Shown here: positions 14,740-23,800 of the stretch, piece after piece
Position numbering within the stretch: position 1 is the first letter of the stretch
How the letters are laid out: every line of letters begins with the position of its first letter
From: JBKPNX01 sp046732855
GTDB lineage: Bacteria; Pseudomonadota; Alphaproteobacteria; Geminicoccales; Geminicoccaceae
Direction of reading: 5' to 3'
DNA: 37,387 bases
Assembly (NCBI GenBank): GCA_046732855.1
Contig: JBKPNX010000145.1
Coordinates: 1 to 37,387, forward strand
Notes under the pieces: generated by a model
What the model saw: only the letters and a program-made list of their open reading frames with translations
The model's database searches: none
Told to the model about the DNA's origin: nothing
Translations under genes and position numbers: made by a program

Positions 14740-16150
14740 AGGCGGCGTCGACTTTGGCCTCGCGCACCGGCGCGGCGGCGACCTCAGCGGTCGCGGCCTG
14801 CGCCTCCGGTGCGGGCTCGCGCCGCGGGGGGATGAGCTCCGCGATCTCGTCGCCGAGAAGCGGCACGATCTTCGGCGGCGCGCCCCAGCGCAGGCTGTCG
14901 AACCGGCCGTCGGGGCCGAACGCCGACCACTGGGCGCGCACCTGCCCGGTGGTCTCGCACAGCCAGGCGTGGTCCGGCGGGGCGTCGACCGCCTGCGCCA
15001 GCCACGTGCGCGCCTGATCGCCGTCGCCCTCCGCCTGCGCCACCTCGGCGAGCAGACGGTAAACCTTGGCGGTGGGCCCCAGCTTGCGCGCTCGTTCCAG
15101 AGCTGCGCGCGCCGCTGGCCACGACCTCGCGGCGATCGCCTGCTCGGCGAGCGCCAGCTCGCTCTCGAGGTCGTCCGCTTTCAGCTGGTGCAGGCGCTCG
15201 ATCGTCTTCAGCCGCTCGCTCGCCGGCACCTGACCGTTGAGGCCCAGATAGGCCTTCGCGAGAGCCGGGTGCGGCTTGGCTTTCCACGTCCGCTGCAGCA
15301 CCTTACGGGCCAGGCTTTGCTGATTCGCCTGCTCGGCGAGCGCGCTCGTCTGGACCGCAATCGGCGCGAAATCGGGTTGCAGCTTGTGCGCCTTGCGCGC
15401 CAGCGCCAGCGCCTCGTACGGCCGGCCGGCCGCGCGTTGCGCGGCGGCCTGCTGATGGTACAGGAGCGCCCGCCAGCGGGTTGCGGTCTGGCGGTCGATC
15501 AGCTTGTGCCTGGCCATGTCGCCGACCGTGCTCAGCGCCTCGGTCCATAAGCCCGAGCGGGTCTGCAGATCAAACAGCGTGGTCAGCACCCATGGCGTGT
15601 GCGGGCGCCGCAGGTAGGCGCGCCGCGCCAGTTTGAGCGCGGTCTGCCAGTCACCCTCCTTCATCGCCTGGGCGAGCAGGCCGCGCAGGCCGAGAAACTC
15701 GGTCTCGGGATGCTTGAGCATCTGCTCGAACTTGACCCGCGCCGCGGCTTCGTCGTTCTCGAGCTGGGCGGTCTGCGCGCTGAGCAGGAGGGTGGATGGC
15801 GCATGCCCGAGCAGCTTGTCGGCGCGCCGATTCAGCAGCTTGGCAGACGCGGTATCGCCCGCCGCGGCAGCGACCAGACCCTGCGCCAGGGCCTGATAAC
15901 CCCGATCGGTGCGCGAGCGACGCATGCGCCGACCGACCCGGCGGGGCGCGCCGCCGAGCAGCCGCAGGATCTCGAACACGATGATCACCGCCACGGCGAA
16001 CAGCAGCACGCCAACGAGAAGCACCGCGATCGAGGTCTCGATCTGCATGCCCTGCCAGGTCAGCGCGACCCGGCCCGGGTGATCCGCCAGCCACGCCGCG
16101 GCCAGCGACAGCGCGACTGCGACGACGAGGAACAGGACGAGCCGGATCAT
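14738..16150 (-). CDS. hemY: HemY-type TPR inner-membrane protein
   Basis: 470 aa. Two N-terminal membrane segments (residues ~2-25 and ~38-66) precede a tetratricopeptide-rich soluble region. HemY_N hallmarks: ADHPGRVALTWQGMQIETSI and a basic stretch (RRVGRRMRRSRTDRGYQAL), then ALAQGLVAAAAGDTASAKLL. A Cys-containing segment DHAWLCETTGQVRAQWSAFG near residue 400 is typical of alphaproteobacterial members. Exact biochemical role is unresolved; it is linked to late haem biosynthesis or membrane protein assembly by gene neighbourhood. Last gene of hemC-hemD-mic60-hemY, 58 bp downstream of mic60. Confidence 0.9.
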   Translation of the reverse strand: MIRLVLFLVVAVALSLAAAWLADHPGRVALTWQGMQIETSIAVLLVGVLLFAVAVIIVFEILRLLGGAPRRVGRRMRRSRTDRGYQALAQGLVAAAAGDTASAKLLNRRADKLLGHAPSTLLLSAQTAQLENDEAAARVKFEQMLKHPETEFLGLRGLLAQAMKEGDWQTALKLARRAYLRRPHTPWVLTTLFDLQTRSGLWTEALSTVGDMARHKLIDRQTATRWRALLYHQQAAAQRAAGRPYEALALARKAHKLQPDFAPIAVQTSALAEQANQQSLARKVLQRTWKAKPHPALAKAYLGLNGQVPASERLKTIERLHQLKADDLESELALAEQAIAARSWPAARAALERARKLGPTAKVYRLLAEVAQAEGDGDQARTWLAQAVDAPPDHAWLCETTGQVRAQWSAFGPDGRFDSLRWGAPPKIVPLLGDEIAELIPPRREPAPEAQAATAEVAAAPVREAKVDAA

Positions 16151-16208
16151 CGGCCTCTCGCGGCAGTCGACCGCGTGCGCGCCGGGCTGGGCACGATGGG
16201 CGGGGCGG

Positions 16209-17885
16209 TCACTGGGCCTCGCTCAAAAGGCGCGTCGCCCGGTCCTGGAGAGCCGCCATGGCCGCCTGCGCGGCCAGGCGCTCACGGGCCTCGGCGAGCC
16301 AGGACGCCGCCGCTGCATCCGCGGCGCCCTCGAGAGGTTCGAGCTCGGCGACCGCCGCGGCGAGATCGCCTGCGTCGAGCGCGGCTTCGGCGCGCGCCAC
16401 CCGGGCCGCCGCGCTGTCGCCCTCGACGTCGGCGCCGACCGGACGCACCGTCACGAGACGCATCAGGTTGCCGGCCGCTTGGTCGAGCAGCCCCTCGCCG
16501 TCCGGCGCCTGCGCGGCGTGAACGATGTCGGCGGCGACCCGGTCGAACGAATCGCGCAGCTCGGGCAGGGTGGGCACGCCGGAAGCGGCCGCCGCCTGCA
16601 GCGTGTCGAACGCCTTGACCACCGCGGGATCGCCGTCGCCGAGGCTGCGCACGCTGTCGAGCGCCTGCGCAAACGGCTCACCGCCATCGATCGCCGCGTC
16701 CAGCTGCGCCACCGTCAGGGCCAGGCTCGCTGCCTGCGCCCGCCCGTCTTCCCGGTCTGCCGCCTGCTGCTGGAGCTGTTGGAGCGTGTCGCCCAGCACG
16801 TCGATGCGCGTGCTGAGCGCGCCTATCTGGCCGTCGAGCGCCGCGACCTTCTCGGTCAAACCAGCAGTCTGCTCCTGGCCGGCGGTGACCTGCTGCGTGA
16901 CCACGCCGACGCGGCCGGCCAAACCGGCGACCTCCTGGCTCGCTCCTTCGGCCTGCCCGAGGCGCGCCTCGAGCGCGCCGATGCGGGAGGTCAGCTCGGC
17001 CACCTCCGGCCGATCGCCGGCAGCCGCCCGCTCAAGGCGCGCGACCGTGGCGGACAGATCGCCGAGCTTGCCCTCCAGCTCGGCGAGCGACCGCGTCACC
17101 GCCTCGCTCGAGCCCCCGGCGCCGCCAGCGGCGGGCGCAGCTTCCAGCTGATCGACCCGGGCCGCCAAGTCCTGCACCTGCGTCCCCGGCGTATTCCGTT
17201 CGAGGGCGTCCAGGCGCTTCTGCAGGTCCGCGTTCGCAGTCTTGAGCCCGTCGATCTGGCGCTTGACGTCGTCGCCCGCTGCGCCGCCCGAGCTACTCTC
17301 GAGCGCATCGACTCGCGAGGTCAATCGCGCGACGTCGCCACCTTGCCCCCGGGCATCAGCTAGCGTCTGCTCCACACCGTGAACCTGGGCGCGCAAGCTG
17401 GCCAGCTGCGTGCTATCCTGAGACAGTATCCAGTAGCTCAGGGCAAGCGCCGCCACCGCCCCGCCGACGAGCCCGGCTGCGAGCGCCGCCAGCCAGGCGC
17501 GTGACGTCTTCGGCGCCGCCGCCCTGTTCGGTGGTGCGGCTCTGGGCGGCGCGTCGGAAGATCCTGCACCGGCCCCGCCTGGATGCTGACCAGCCCCGCC
17601 GATCGGCTGCGGAGCAGGCCCCGGCTGTCCAGGTGCCGGCGAGCTCGCGGCGTTCGCCTCGGGGCCGGTCGAATTCGCGCCCTGGCGCGCGGAAGTTGAC
17701 TCCTCCACGAGCAGCCGCCCGGCTGACCCGGCGCCCTGCGGGCGCAGACCCTTGTCGGCCTCAGTCTCGCCTGGAACCGCCTCGGTCCTGCGTTCCTCTG
17801 GCGATGCGGGACGATCGGGCCGCGGTTCGCTGCCTGAGGGCGACCCGGGCGGGCCGCCTGGCCTTCCCGCCTTGTTGCGCGCCAT
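16209..17885 (-). CDS. Mic60/mitofilin-family inner membrane protein
   Basis: 558 aa. Residues ~1-125 form a Pro/Gly/Ala-rich cytoplasmic tail, followed by one membrane helix at ~131-155 (AWLAALAAGLVGGAVAALAL). A long coiled-coil stalk with repeated LTSRVDALE/LEGKLGDLSATVARLE patterns runs to ~380. The C-terminal mitofilin signature region spans ~390-550 (LDAAIDGGEPFAQALDSVRS, LMRLVTVRPVGADVEGDSAA, ALDAGDLAAAVAELEPLEGA). Alphaproteobacterial homologues are the likely ancestors of mitochondrial Mic60 and shape envelope membranes; their place between hemD and hemY is conserved. The stop is 58 bp before hemY, so it is co-transcribed with the hem genes. Confidence 0.85.
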   Translation of the reverse strand: MARNKAGRPGGPPGSPSGSEPRPDRPASPEERRTEAVPGETEADKGLRPQGAGSAGRLLVEESTSARQGANSTGPEANAASSPAPGQPGPAPQPIGGAGQHPGGAGAGSSDAPPRAAPPNRAAAPKTSRAWLAALAAGLVGGAVAALALSYWILSQDSTQLASLRAQVHGVEQTLADARGQGGDVARLTSRVDALESSSGGAAGDDVKRQIDGLKTANADLQKRLDALERNTPGTQVQDLAARVDQLEAAPAAGGAGGSSEAVTRSLAELEGKLGDLSATVARLERAAAGDRPEVAELTSRIGALEARLGQAEGASQEVAGLAGRVGVVTQQVTAGQEQTAGLTEKVAALDGQIGALSTRIDVLGDTLQQLQQQAADREDGRAQAASLALTVAQLDAAIDGGEPFAQALDSVRSLGDGDPAVVKAFDTLQAAAASGVPTLPELRDSFDRVAADIVHAAQAPDGEGLLDQAAGNLMRLVTVRPVGADVEGDSAAARVARAEAALDAGDLAAAVAELEPLEGAADAAAASWLAEARERLAAQAAMAALQDRATRLLSEAQ

Positions 17886-17948
17886 GGACGTGTCTCGCGG
17901 ATGAAGGGTGACGATGCGACCGCTGCGGAAGTGCGGCTTCGAGTCGGC

Positions 17949-18662
17949 CTAGCATCTTCGCCGGGCCGCTTCAAGCGCCTCCAGGACCGCGTCCGGCGTC
18001 GGGTGCGCCGCCGCGTGGATGGCGCGCCACACCAGCTTGCGGCACGGCTGCGCCACGGCCCCGCTGAGGCAGATCGCCGCGGCGGCGGCGAGCCGGTCCT
18101 GCAGCTCATGCCGGGCGATCAGCTCGACGAAGATGCGCGCGGTGCGCGGCGAGAAGAGCAGCACCGCCGCGATCTCGCCGCGGCCGATCGCCGCGACGGC
18201 GGCGGGCGAAAGCGCGGATGCCGGGCGCGCCTCGTAGACCACCTGTCGGCGCAGCGCGAATCCGGCGGCGGCCAGCTCCTCGGCCAATTCGGGGCGGACG
18301 TCCCCGCCGCTCAGGTGCAACAGGGCGCCGTCCTCCGGTCGGCAGCGCTGTCCGATCAGGCGGGCGAGATCAGGGCCAGCGCCCGCCGCCGCGATCACCG
18401 TGACGCAACCAGCCCGCCTGGCCGCCCCGGCCGTGGCGGTGCCGACCGCGAACAGGGGCAGCTGTGCGGCCCATGCGCCCAGGGCAACTGCCGCGTTCGC
18501 GCTGGTCAGTACCAGCGCCTGCACGCCATCCAGCTGCGGTTCGACGCCGGCTACCGGCTCGATCATCAAGAGCGGCTCGATCAGGGCCGTGTCGCCGCGC
18601 ACGGCCAGCCGAGCCGCGAGCTCGGCGGCCTGCTCGCGCGGCCGGGTGATCAGGACATGCAT
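17949..18662 (-). CDS. hemD: Uroporphyrinogen-III synthase
   Basis: 237 aa. Cyclises hydroxymethylbilane to uroporphyrinogen III with inversion of ring D. The family is weakly conserved, but MHVLITRPREQAAELAARLA, LVLTSANAAVALGA, LFAVGTATAGAARRAG and VLLFSPRTARIFVELI are characteristic. Start ATG 18662 shares one base with the hemC stop (TGATG), so translation is coupled. A 63-bp gap separates it from mic60. Confidence 0.92.
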   Translation of the reverse strand: MHVLITRPREQAAELAARLAVRGDTALIEPLLMIEPVAGVEPQLDGVQALVLTSANAAVALGAWAAQLPLFAVGTATAGAARRAGCVTVIAAAGAGPDLARLIGQRCRPEDGALLHLSGGDVRPELAEELAAAGFALRRQVVYEARPASALSPAAVAAIGRGEIAAVLLFSPRTARIFVELIARHELQDRLAAAAAICLSGAVAQPCRKLVWRAIHAAAHPTPDAVLEALEAARRRC

Positions 18663-19588
18663 CAGTCGAAGAAGCCTCGACCGGCGCGCGCCCTGAGCTC
18701 CGCGCCGGCGTCCTCACCGAGTCGCTCGGCGTCGCGCGCCAGGCCGGTCCGCTCCGCGCGCAGGCATGCGCTGCCGTCCGACCGGGCGATCAGCGCACGC
18801 AGATGTAGCCGCCCGGAGGCGATCTCGGCATGGCCCGCGATCGGCGTGTGGCACGAGCCGTCGAGCGCAGCGAGCAGCGCGCGTTCGGCGCGCACGCAGG
18901 CGGCACTCGCCGGATGATCGATCGCGGCGAGCAGGGCGAGGCCCGCCGCGTCGTCGGCGCGGCATTCGACGCCGATCGCGCCTTGCCCGACCGCGGGCAG
19001 CATCTCGTCGGGCGCCAGCACCACCATGCCTGCATCCTCGATGCCGAGACGACGCAGCCCGGCGAGCGCCAGCAGGGTGGCGTCGGCCTCGCCGGCTGCA
19101 AGCTTGCGCAGCCTGCTATCGACGTTGCCGCGGAAATCCACCACCCGCAGGTCGGGGCGCCGCGCCAGCAGCTGCGCCTTGCGCCGCACCGATGAGGTGC
19201 CGACCACGGCTGCGTTCGGCAGGTTTGCGATCGTGGCGGGCGGGCGCGCGATCAGCACGTCGCGCGGGTCCTCGCGCTCGAGCACCGCGCCGATGATCAG
19301 GCCGTCGGGCAGCCACGTCGGCAGATCCTTGGTCGAGTGCACCGCCAGGTCGATCCGGCGCGCCAGCAGCGCCGCCTCGATCTCCTTGCAGAACAGGCCC
19401 TTGCCGCCGAGCTCTGCGAGCGGCCGGTCGGTGACCCGATCCCCGGTCGTGCGGATCGTCACGACCTCGAGCGCGTCCGGCGCGGCGAGCTCGGGATGCG
19501 TGCCCGCAAGCGCCCGGCGGACCAGTTCGGTCTGCGCCAGCGCCAGGCGCGAGCCGCGCGTGCCGATGCGCAGCCGCGGCGCGGTCAT
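18662..19588 (-). CDS. hemC: Hydroxymethylbilane synthase (porphobilinogen deaminase)
   Basis: 308 aa. Polymerises four porphobilinogen units to hydroxymethylbilane. N-terminus LRIGTRGSRLALAQTELVRR, substrate-binding Arg-rich VVGTSSVRRKAQLLARRPDL, catalytic Asp88 in VHSTKDLP and dipyrromethane-cofactor Cys246 in LDGSCHTPIAGH. First gene of the hem-mic60 cluster, divergent from tsaD with only 47 bp between start codons, so the two promoters must overlap or sit close together. Confidence 0.96.
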   Translation of the reverse strand: MTAPRLRIGTRGSRLALAQTELVRRALAGTHPELAAPDALEVVTIRTTGDRVTDRPLAELGGKGLFCKEIEAALLARRIDLAVHSTKDLPTWLPDGLIIGAVLEREDPRDVLIARPPATIANLPNAAVVGTSSVRRKAQLLARRPDLRVVDFRGNVDSRLRKLAAGEADATLLALAGLRRLGIEDAGMVVLAPDEMLPAVGQGAIGVECRADDAAGLALLAAIDHPASAACVRAERALLAALDGSCHTPIAGHAEIASGRLHLRALIARSDGSACLRAERTGLARDAERLGEDAGAELRARAGRGFFD

Positions 19589-19635
19589 CGGCCGCTCCTG
19601 TTCAGCACGCCCCGCAACGCTTATCTCCAGCGGTC

Positions 19636-20724
19636 ATGGCACCGGAATCTAGCACGCCTCGCCCGCCTGTCGTGCTCGGCATCGAGACCAGCTGCGATGA
19701 GACCGGCGTCGCGCTGGTCGACGCCGCGCGTCGGGTGCGCGCCGAGCTGCTGCGCAGCCAGCTCGGACAGCACGCGCCGTACGGCGGCGTGGTGCCGGAG
19801 ATCGCGGCGCGGGCGCACGTCGAGATCCTGGACCGGCTGATCGAGCGGGCGATGGGCGATGCTGGCCTGGGATTCGTTGATCTCGCCGGGATCGCGGCGA
19901 CCGCCGGCCCCGGCCTGATCGGCGGTCTGCTGGTCGGCCTGACCACGGCGAAGGCGATCGCTGCGGCGCACCGCCTGCCGCTGCTCGCGATCAATCATCT
20001 CGAGGCGCACGCGCTCACGGCGCGGTTCATGGGCCGGCTCGATTTCCCCTACCTGCTCCTCCTGGTTTCGGGCGGTCACTGCCAGCTGCTGATCGTCCTG
20101 GGCGTGGATCGCTATCGCCGCCTCGGCACGACCCTCGACGATGCGCTTGGCGAAGCTTACGACAAGGCGGCCAAGATGCTGGACCTGGGCTTCCCCGGCG
20201 GGCCCGCGGTGGAGCGGGCCGCGCGCACCGGCGATCCGACCCGCTTCGCGCTGCCGCGCCCGCTGCTCGGCCAGCCGGGCTGCAACTTCTCGTTCTCGGG
20301 GCTCAAGACCGCGCTGCGCCAGATCATCGAGCGGCTCGGGTTGAATGCTCTCGAGCCGCCGCTGCTGGATGATCTGTGCGCGAGCTTTCAGGCCGCCGCG
20401 GCCGACGTGCTGCTCGACCGCACCCGCCGCGCCGCCCTGCTGTTCCGTGCGGACTACCCGGCCGGCAGCGCGCTGGTGGTTGCGGGCGGGGTCGCCGCCA
20501 ATGCGTATCTGCGCGCCAGCCTCGCCCGGCTCGTCGAGGAGCTGGAGCTGCGCCTGATCGTGCCGCCGCCCGCCTTGTGCACCGACAACGGCGTAATGGT
20601 CGCCTGGGCGGGCCTGGAGCGCCTCGCGCTCGGCCTGACCGACAGCCTCGCGGCGCCGGCCCGCGCCCGTTGGCCGCTCGACCCGGCCGCCGAGCCCGCG
20701 CCCGGCGCCGGTGTCAAGGCTTAG
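19636..20724 (+). CDS. tsaD: tRNA N6-adenosine threonylcarbamoyltransferase
   Basis: 362 aa. Transfers the threonylcarbamoyl group onto A37 of tRNAs that read ANN codons, together with TsaB and TsaE. Kae1/TsaD motifs: VVLGIETSCDETGVALVD, GGVVPEIAARAHVE, metal ligands H121 and H125 in NHLEAHALTARF, LVSGGHCQLLIV, DDALGEAYDKAAKMLDLGFP and the C-terminal VPPPALCTDNGVMVAWAG. tsaD divergent from hemC is a common alphaproteobacterial arrangement. Confidence 0.96.
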   Translation: MAPESSTPRPPVVLGIETSCDETGVALVDAARRVRAELLRSQLGQHAPYGGVVPEIAARAHVEILDRLIERAMGDAGLGFVDLAGIAATAGPGLIGGLLVGLTTAKAIAAAHRLPLLAINHLEAHALTARFMGRLDFPYLLLLVSGGHCQLLIVLGVDRYRRLGTTLDDALGEAYDKAAKMLDLGFPGGPAVERAARTGDPTRFALPRPLLGQPGCNFSFSGLKTALRQIIERLGLNALEPPLLDDLCASFQAAAADVLLDRTRRAALLFRADYPAGSALVVAGGVAANAYLRASLARLVEELELRLIVPPPALCTDNGVMVAWAGLERLALGLTDSLAAPARARWPLDPAAEPAPGAGVKA

Positions 20725-20797
20725 AGCAAGGGTGGTCGACCGTGCGCTGGAACGCGTACTATGACCAGAATGACCATATCCGTCTCAAGGTGGCGTG

Positions 20798-21031
20798 ATG
20801 GCGAGTTGGAAGATCGCCGAGGCCAAGGCCCGCTTCAGCGAGCTAATCGACAGGGTGCTCCATGGCACGCGCGGCGACTCCGCCGATCCTCGATGCCTTA
20901 TGGCGGCAACCGCGCTCGTGCACCAGCTGACGCTGGTGACCCGCAATGGGCGTGACCTGGCCAGTCTGGACGTGCCGATCCCTCAATTCCGGGCGGGCAT
21001 AGAACACGGCCCGCGAGCATCCCACGTGTGA
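20798..21031 (+). pseudogene. Phd-type antitoxin fused by deletion to a VapC toxin tail
   Basis: A 77-codon frame. Its first ~25 residues (MASWKIAEAKARFSELIDRV) match the start of Phd/YefM antitoxins. Residues ~35-65 (AATALVHQLTLVTRNGRDLA, then LDVPIPQF) match the end of VapC PIN-domain toxins, including the late LVTRN..D motif. The middle of both proteins (antitoxin C-terminus, toxin N-terminus with its first catalytic Asp) is missing, which is what one deletion across an antitoxin-toxin pair would leave. Neither activity should survive. A short direct repeat (ATGACCAGAATGACCA) at about 20761 could be the old operator. Confidence 0.7.
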
Positions 21032-21311
21032 AGACAAGCATCCCAATCCATTCTGGTCGCATCCTCAGGCGCGAGTTGGCGGCGGGGGGGTCGGCCAACC
21101 GGCTGGCGCTCGCGTTGCGGGTGCCGTCGGGCCGAATCACTTCGATTCTGAATGGCAAGCGCGCGATCAGCGCAGACGCGGCGCGCCGCTTCGCGCGCCA
21201 TTTCGGCACGAGTGCTCAGTTCTGGTTGCATCTGCAGACCCGTTATGATCTGGCCGTCGCGGGCGCGACCACGGCGGCCGCATCGCCACGGAGGTCGAAC
21301 GCGCGGCGTGA
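21028..21311 (+). pseudogene. higA: HigA-like XRE antitoxin, frameshifted near its 3' end
   Basis: GTG 21028 opens a HigA/VapI-type helix-turn-helix protein: IPIHSGRILRRELAAGG, ALRVPSGRITSILNGKRAIS, AARRFARHFGTSAQFWLHLQ, TRYDLAVA. The family ending appears one frame away: skipping GG at 21262-21263 gives RDHGGRIATEVERAA and a stop at 21309-21311, the expected length of ~95 aa. As written, the unshifted frame runs on to 21390 with unrelated sequence. Either a one-base deletion has damaged the gene or the base was lost in assembly. No HigB toxin lies beside it. Confidence 0.7.
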
Positions 21312-21428
21312 GCGCGTGCCCGACGGTGCGGCTCCCGGGCGACAAGGTCATTCCAGCGAATCGTCGTTTGCGCTAACAGCTGCGCTTTGAACTCACTCAA
21401 CGGGTGAGGCCAGCCGATTGCGGCTCAC

Positions 21429-23720
21429 ATGAACGAGAAAACCGACGCCGCTCCATCGACCGGACCCGAGGAGCGCTCTGACGCGTTCCGTTCGGCCGCC
21501 GAGCGGCCCGCGCGCCGACGCTGGCGGGCGGAGGAGCTGCGCGGCGCGGATCTGCGCGGCCAGGATCTCAGGGACGTGGAAGGGCTCCTGCCGGAGCATC
21601 TCGCCGGGGCCGTCCTCACCGGCGCCATGCTGCCCGACCACCTTGCGAGATTCGAAGCGCTCGGCCAGGTCGCCGCGATCTCCTCCGAAGCCCGTAAGAT
21701 CTTCATCGGCCTGCTTGCCGCCTGCGTCTACTCCTGGCTGGTCATCGGCACGACCAAGGACGTCGCCCTGATCCTGAATACCTCCAGCTCGCCCTTGCCG
21801 ATCATCAATGCGCCGATCCCGATCACCGGCTTTTACGTGGTCGGCGCAACGCTGCTCGCCGCGATCTACTGGTATTTCCATTTTTACCTGCAGCCGTTGT
21901 GGCGGGCGCTCGCCACCCTGCCCGCGGTTTTCCGGGACGGCGTCCCTCAGGACGACAAGACCGATCCCTGGCAGCTCACCAATTTGGTCCGCACCGAGTT
22001 CGCCCAGCTGCGCGCGACCGCCCCGCCGCTCACCCGCCTGGAGAACCAGCTCTCGATCATCATGGCCTGGTGGCTGGTGCCGGTCACCCTGCTCGCGCTC
22101 TGGGCGCGCTACCTCCCCGCCCACGATATCAGCGGCCTGACCTGGCTCGCGTTCCTTATCGGCGCTACTATTTTCTTCGGTCGCCACACCTTCCGCCTCG
22201 CCCGCGCGACTTTGCGCGGCGATGTACCGTCCGTCGGCAGGACGCCGCCGGGCGGTCGGTCCCGGACGTTGTTGAGCCGGTTCCTGCGCGAGCTGTCCCG
22301 GCTCCGCTCCGGCCAGATCATCATCTGGTTCCTCCTGCCGTTCCTCATGATCGTCGCCTTGTCGATCAGCGCGTCGACCCAGTCCCCGCGCGACGACCAA
22401 GGCAACGTCGCCGTCTTCTCGCTCAGCGCGTCCGAGCAGGCGCTGCGCGGGCTCGATCCGACGCCCGCGAAGCTCTTGAACTTCGTCCGGATCCGGACCT
22501 ATGCCGACCTGCGCGAGGTCGAGTTGGCGCCGCGGCCGCCAGACTGGGACGGCAAGAATTGGGGCGAGATCAAGCGGCTCGAGCTGCGCGACCGGAATCT
22601 GGCCTTCGCAGACGCCACGAGCGCGTTCCTCGCCAATGCCGACCTGCGCGGCGCGACGCTTACCGGCGCCCAGCTCGGGTTCGCGCAGCTGCAGGGCGCC
22701 GACCTCAGGGCGGCCGAGCTGCAGGGCGCCGTGGTATGGCAGGCGCAGCTTCAAGGCGCCCTGCTCGCCGAGGCCCGCCTCCAGGGCGCCCGCCTCCAGG
22801 GCGCCAATCTGCAGGGCGCCAACCTCGGCTCGGCCGAGCTCTGGGGCGCCATTCTCAGCAGAGCCAATCTCCAGGGCGCCAACCTGAGCGGAGCCCAGCT
22901 GCAGGGCGCCGACCTCAGCTTCGCGCAGCTGCAGGGCGCCGATCTGAACCACGCCCAACTGCAGGGCGCCCAGCTCGGCAGCGCCAACCTTCAGGGCGCC
23001 TCGCTTCAGGGCGCCTCTCTTCAGGGCGCCGACCTCCGTGACGCTCAATTTCAGGGCGCGGACCTGTCTCAGGCCCGGCTCCAGGGCGCCGACCTGAGGC
23101 AAGCCCGGCTTCAGGGCGCCGATCTGCGGGAAACGAGCATCTGGCGCGCCCGGGGCAACGATGCGCTATGGGGCCTCGCCGATCTGCGCGCCAGCAGCGT
23201 CCAGGAAATGACCGCGTCCGAAATAGACGCCCTGATCGGCGAGGCGACGAAGGGCATTGCCGACGAGGATACGCGCAAGGCAAGAATCGACGCGCTGACC
23301 GCAATGCTTCAGGTCGAGGCCTCGCCGAGGTCCGGATTTCCCGAGCAATGGCGGTCCGAGCCGAACGTGATGTTCGAGCCCGGCGATCCTCAGCCGGGGA
23401 CCTTCGACTGGGGTAAGCGCAAATGGACCACGGCGCAGGCCTACGACGAGGATCTCGCGGCCTTCCTTGGTGATCTCGCCTGCGGCCCCGAGGTGGCAGA
23501 TGCGCAGATCCGGGGCCTCGCCCGGCGTGCGCTTGAGCCAGCGCGGCCACAGGCGGCAGCGCCCGACCGTCTCTGGCCCAGCCTCTTCGCCGCGCGCGTC
23601 ATCGGCGCCGACTGCCCGTCGGCCGAGGGGCTGCCCGGCGACCTGCGCCGTCGGCTGGTAGAACTCGCAACGCAAGGCGACGCGGCGGCCGCTCCACCAC
23701 CGCCCGATCTCGACGAGTAG
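21429..23720 (+). CDS. Membrane pentapeptide-repeat protein, paralogue 1
   Basis: 763 aa, three parts. An N-terminal short pentapeptide-like stretch (EELRGADLRGQDLRDVEGLL) and the motif ISSEARKIFIGLLAACVYSW lead into about five predicted membrane segments (residues ~91-110, 135-157, 213-231, 239-255, 297-318). Residues ~383-573 are a pentapeptide-repeat helix dominated by LQGAD/LQGAN every ten residues. A C-terminal soluble domain has SEIDALIGEATKGIADED and WRSEPNVMFEPGDPQPGTFD. The right-handed repeat helix probably faces the cytoplasm or periplasm as a binding scaffold; function is unknown. Closely related to the protein at 25341. ATG 21429 lies about 50 bp after a weak upstream region; no strong ribosome site is seen. 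The gene is convergent with the intact P460 gene. Confidence 0.85.
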   Translation: MNEKTDAAPSTGPEERSDAFRSAAERPARRRWRAEELRGADLRGQDLRDVEGLLPEHLAGAVLTGAMLPDHLARFEALGQVAAISSEARKIFIGLLAACVYSWLVIGTTKDVALILNTSSSPLPIINAPIPITGFYVVGATLLAAIYWYFHFYLQPLWRALATLPAVFRDGVPQDDKTDPWQLTNLVRTEFAQLRATAPPLTRLENQLSIIMAWWLVPVTLLALWARYLPAHDISGLTWLAFLIGATIFFGRHTFRLARATLRGDVPSVGRTPPGGRSRTLLSRFLRELSRLRSGQIIIWFLLPFLMIVALSISASTQSPRDDQGNVAVFSLSASEQALRGLDPTPAKLLNFVRIRTYADLREVELAPRPPDWDGKNWGEIKRLELRDRNLAFADATSAFLANADLRGATLTGAQLGFAQLQGADLRAAELQGAVVWQAQLQGALLAEARLQGARLQGANLQGANLGSAELWGAILSRANLQGANLSGAQLQGADLSFAQLQGADLNHAQLQGAQLGSANLQGASLQGASLQGADLRDAQFQGADLSQARLQGADLRQARLQGADLRETSIWRARGNDALWGLADLRASSVQEMTASEIDALIGEATKGIADEDTRKARIDALTAMLQVEASPRSGFPEQWRSEPNVMFEPGDPQPGTFDWGKRKWTTAQAYDEDLAAFLGDLACGPEVADAQIRGLARRALEPARPQAAAPDRLWPSLFAARVIGADCPSAEGLPGDLRRRLVELATQGDAAAAPPPPDLDE
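22577..23150 (+). repeat. 30-bp-period coding repeat (LQGA decapeptides), paralogue 1
   Basis: CTSCAGGGCGCC recurs at 15- or 30-bp spacing through the pentapeptide region, encoding LQGA(D/N/A/S) with a variable pentapeptide between. The near-identity of this core at nucleotide level, including shared synonymous choices, suggests expansion by slippage or gene conversion. Confidence 0.8.
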
Positions 23721-23767
23721 GCTGGGTGCCTCGACCTCGCTCAGGGACCACGTAAATTTGACCTACA

Positions 23768-23784
23768 GGTCGCCTAATGCGACC
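23768..23784. terminator. Small hairpin between convergent genes
   Basis: GGTCGC-CTAAT-GCGACC, a perfect 6-bp stem with a 5-nt loop in the 80-bp gap between the pentapeptide-repeat gene and the P460 gene. There is no T-run; a termination role is inferred from position only. Confidence 0.25.
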
Positions 23785-23800
23785 ATCGTGCCGGAGGCGG

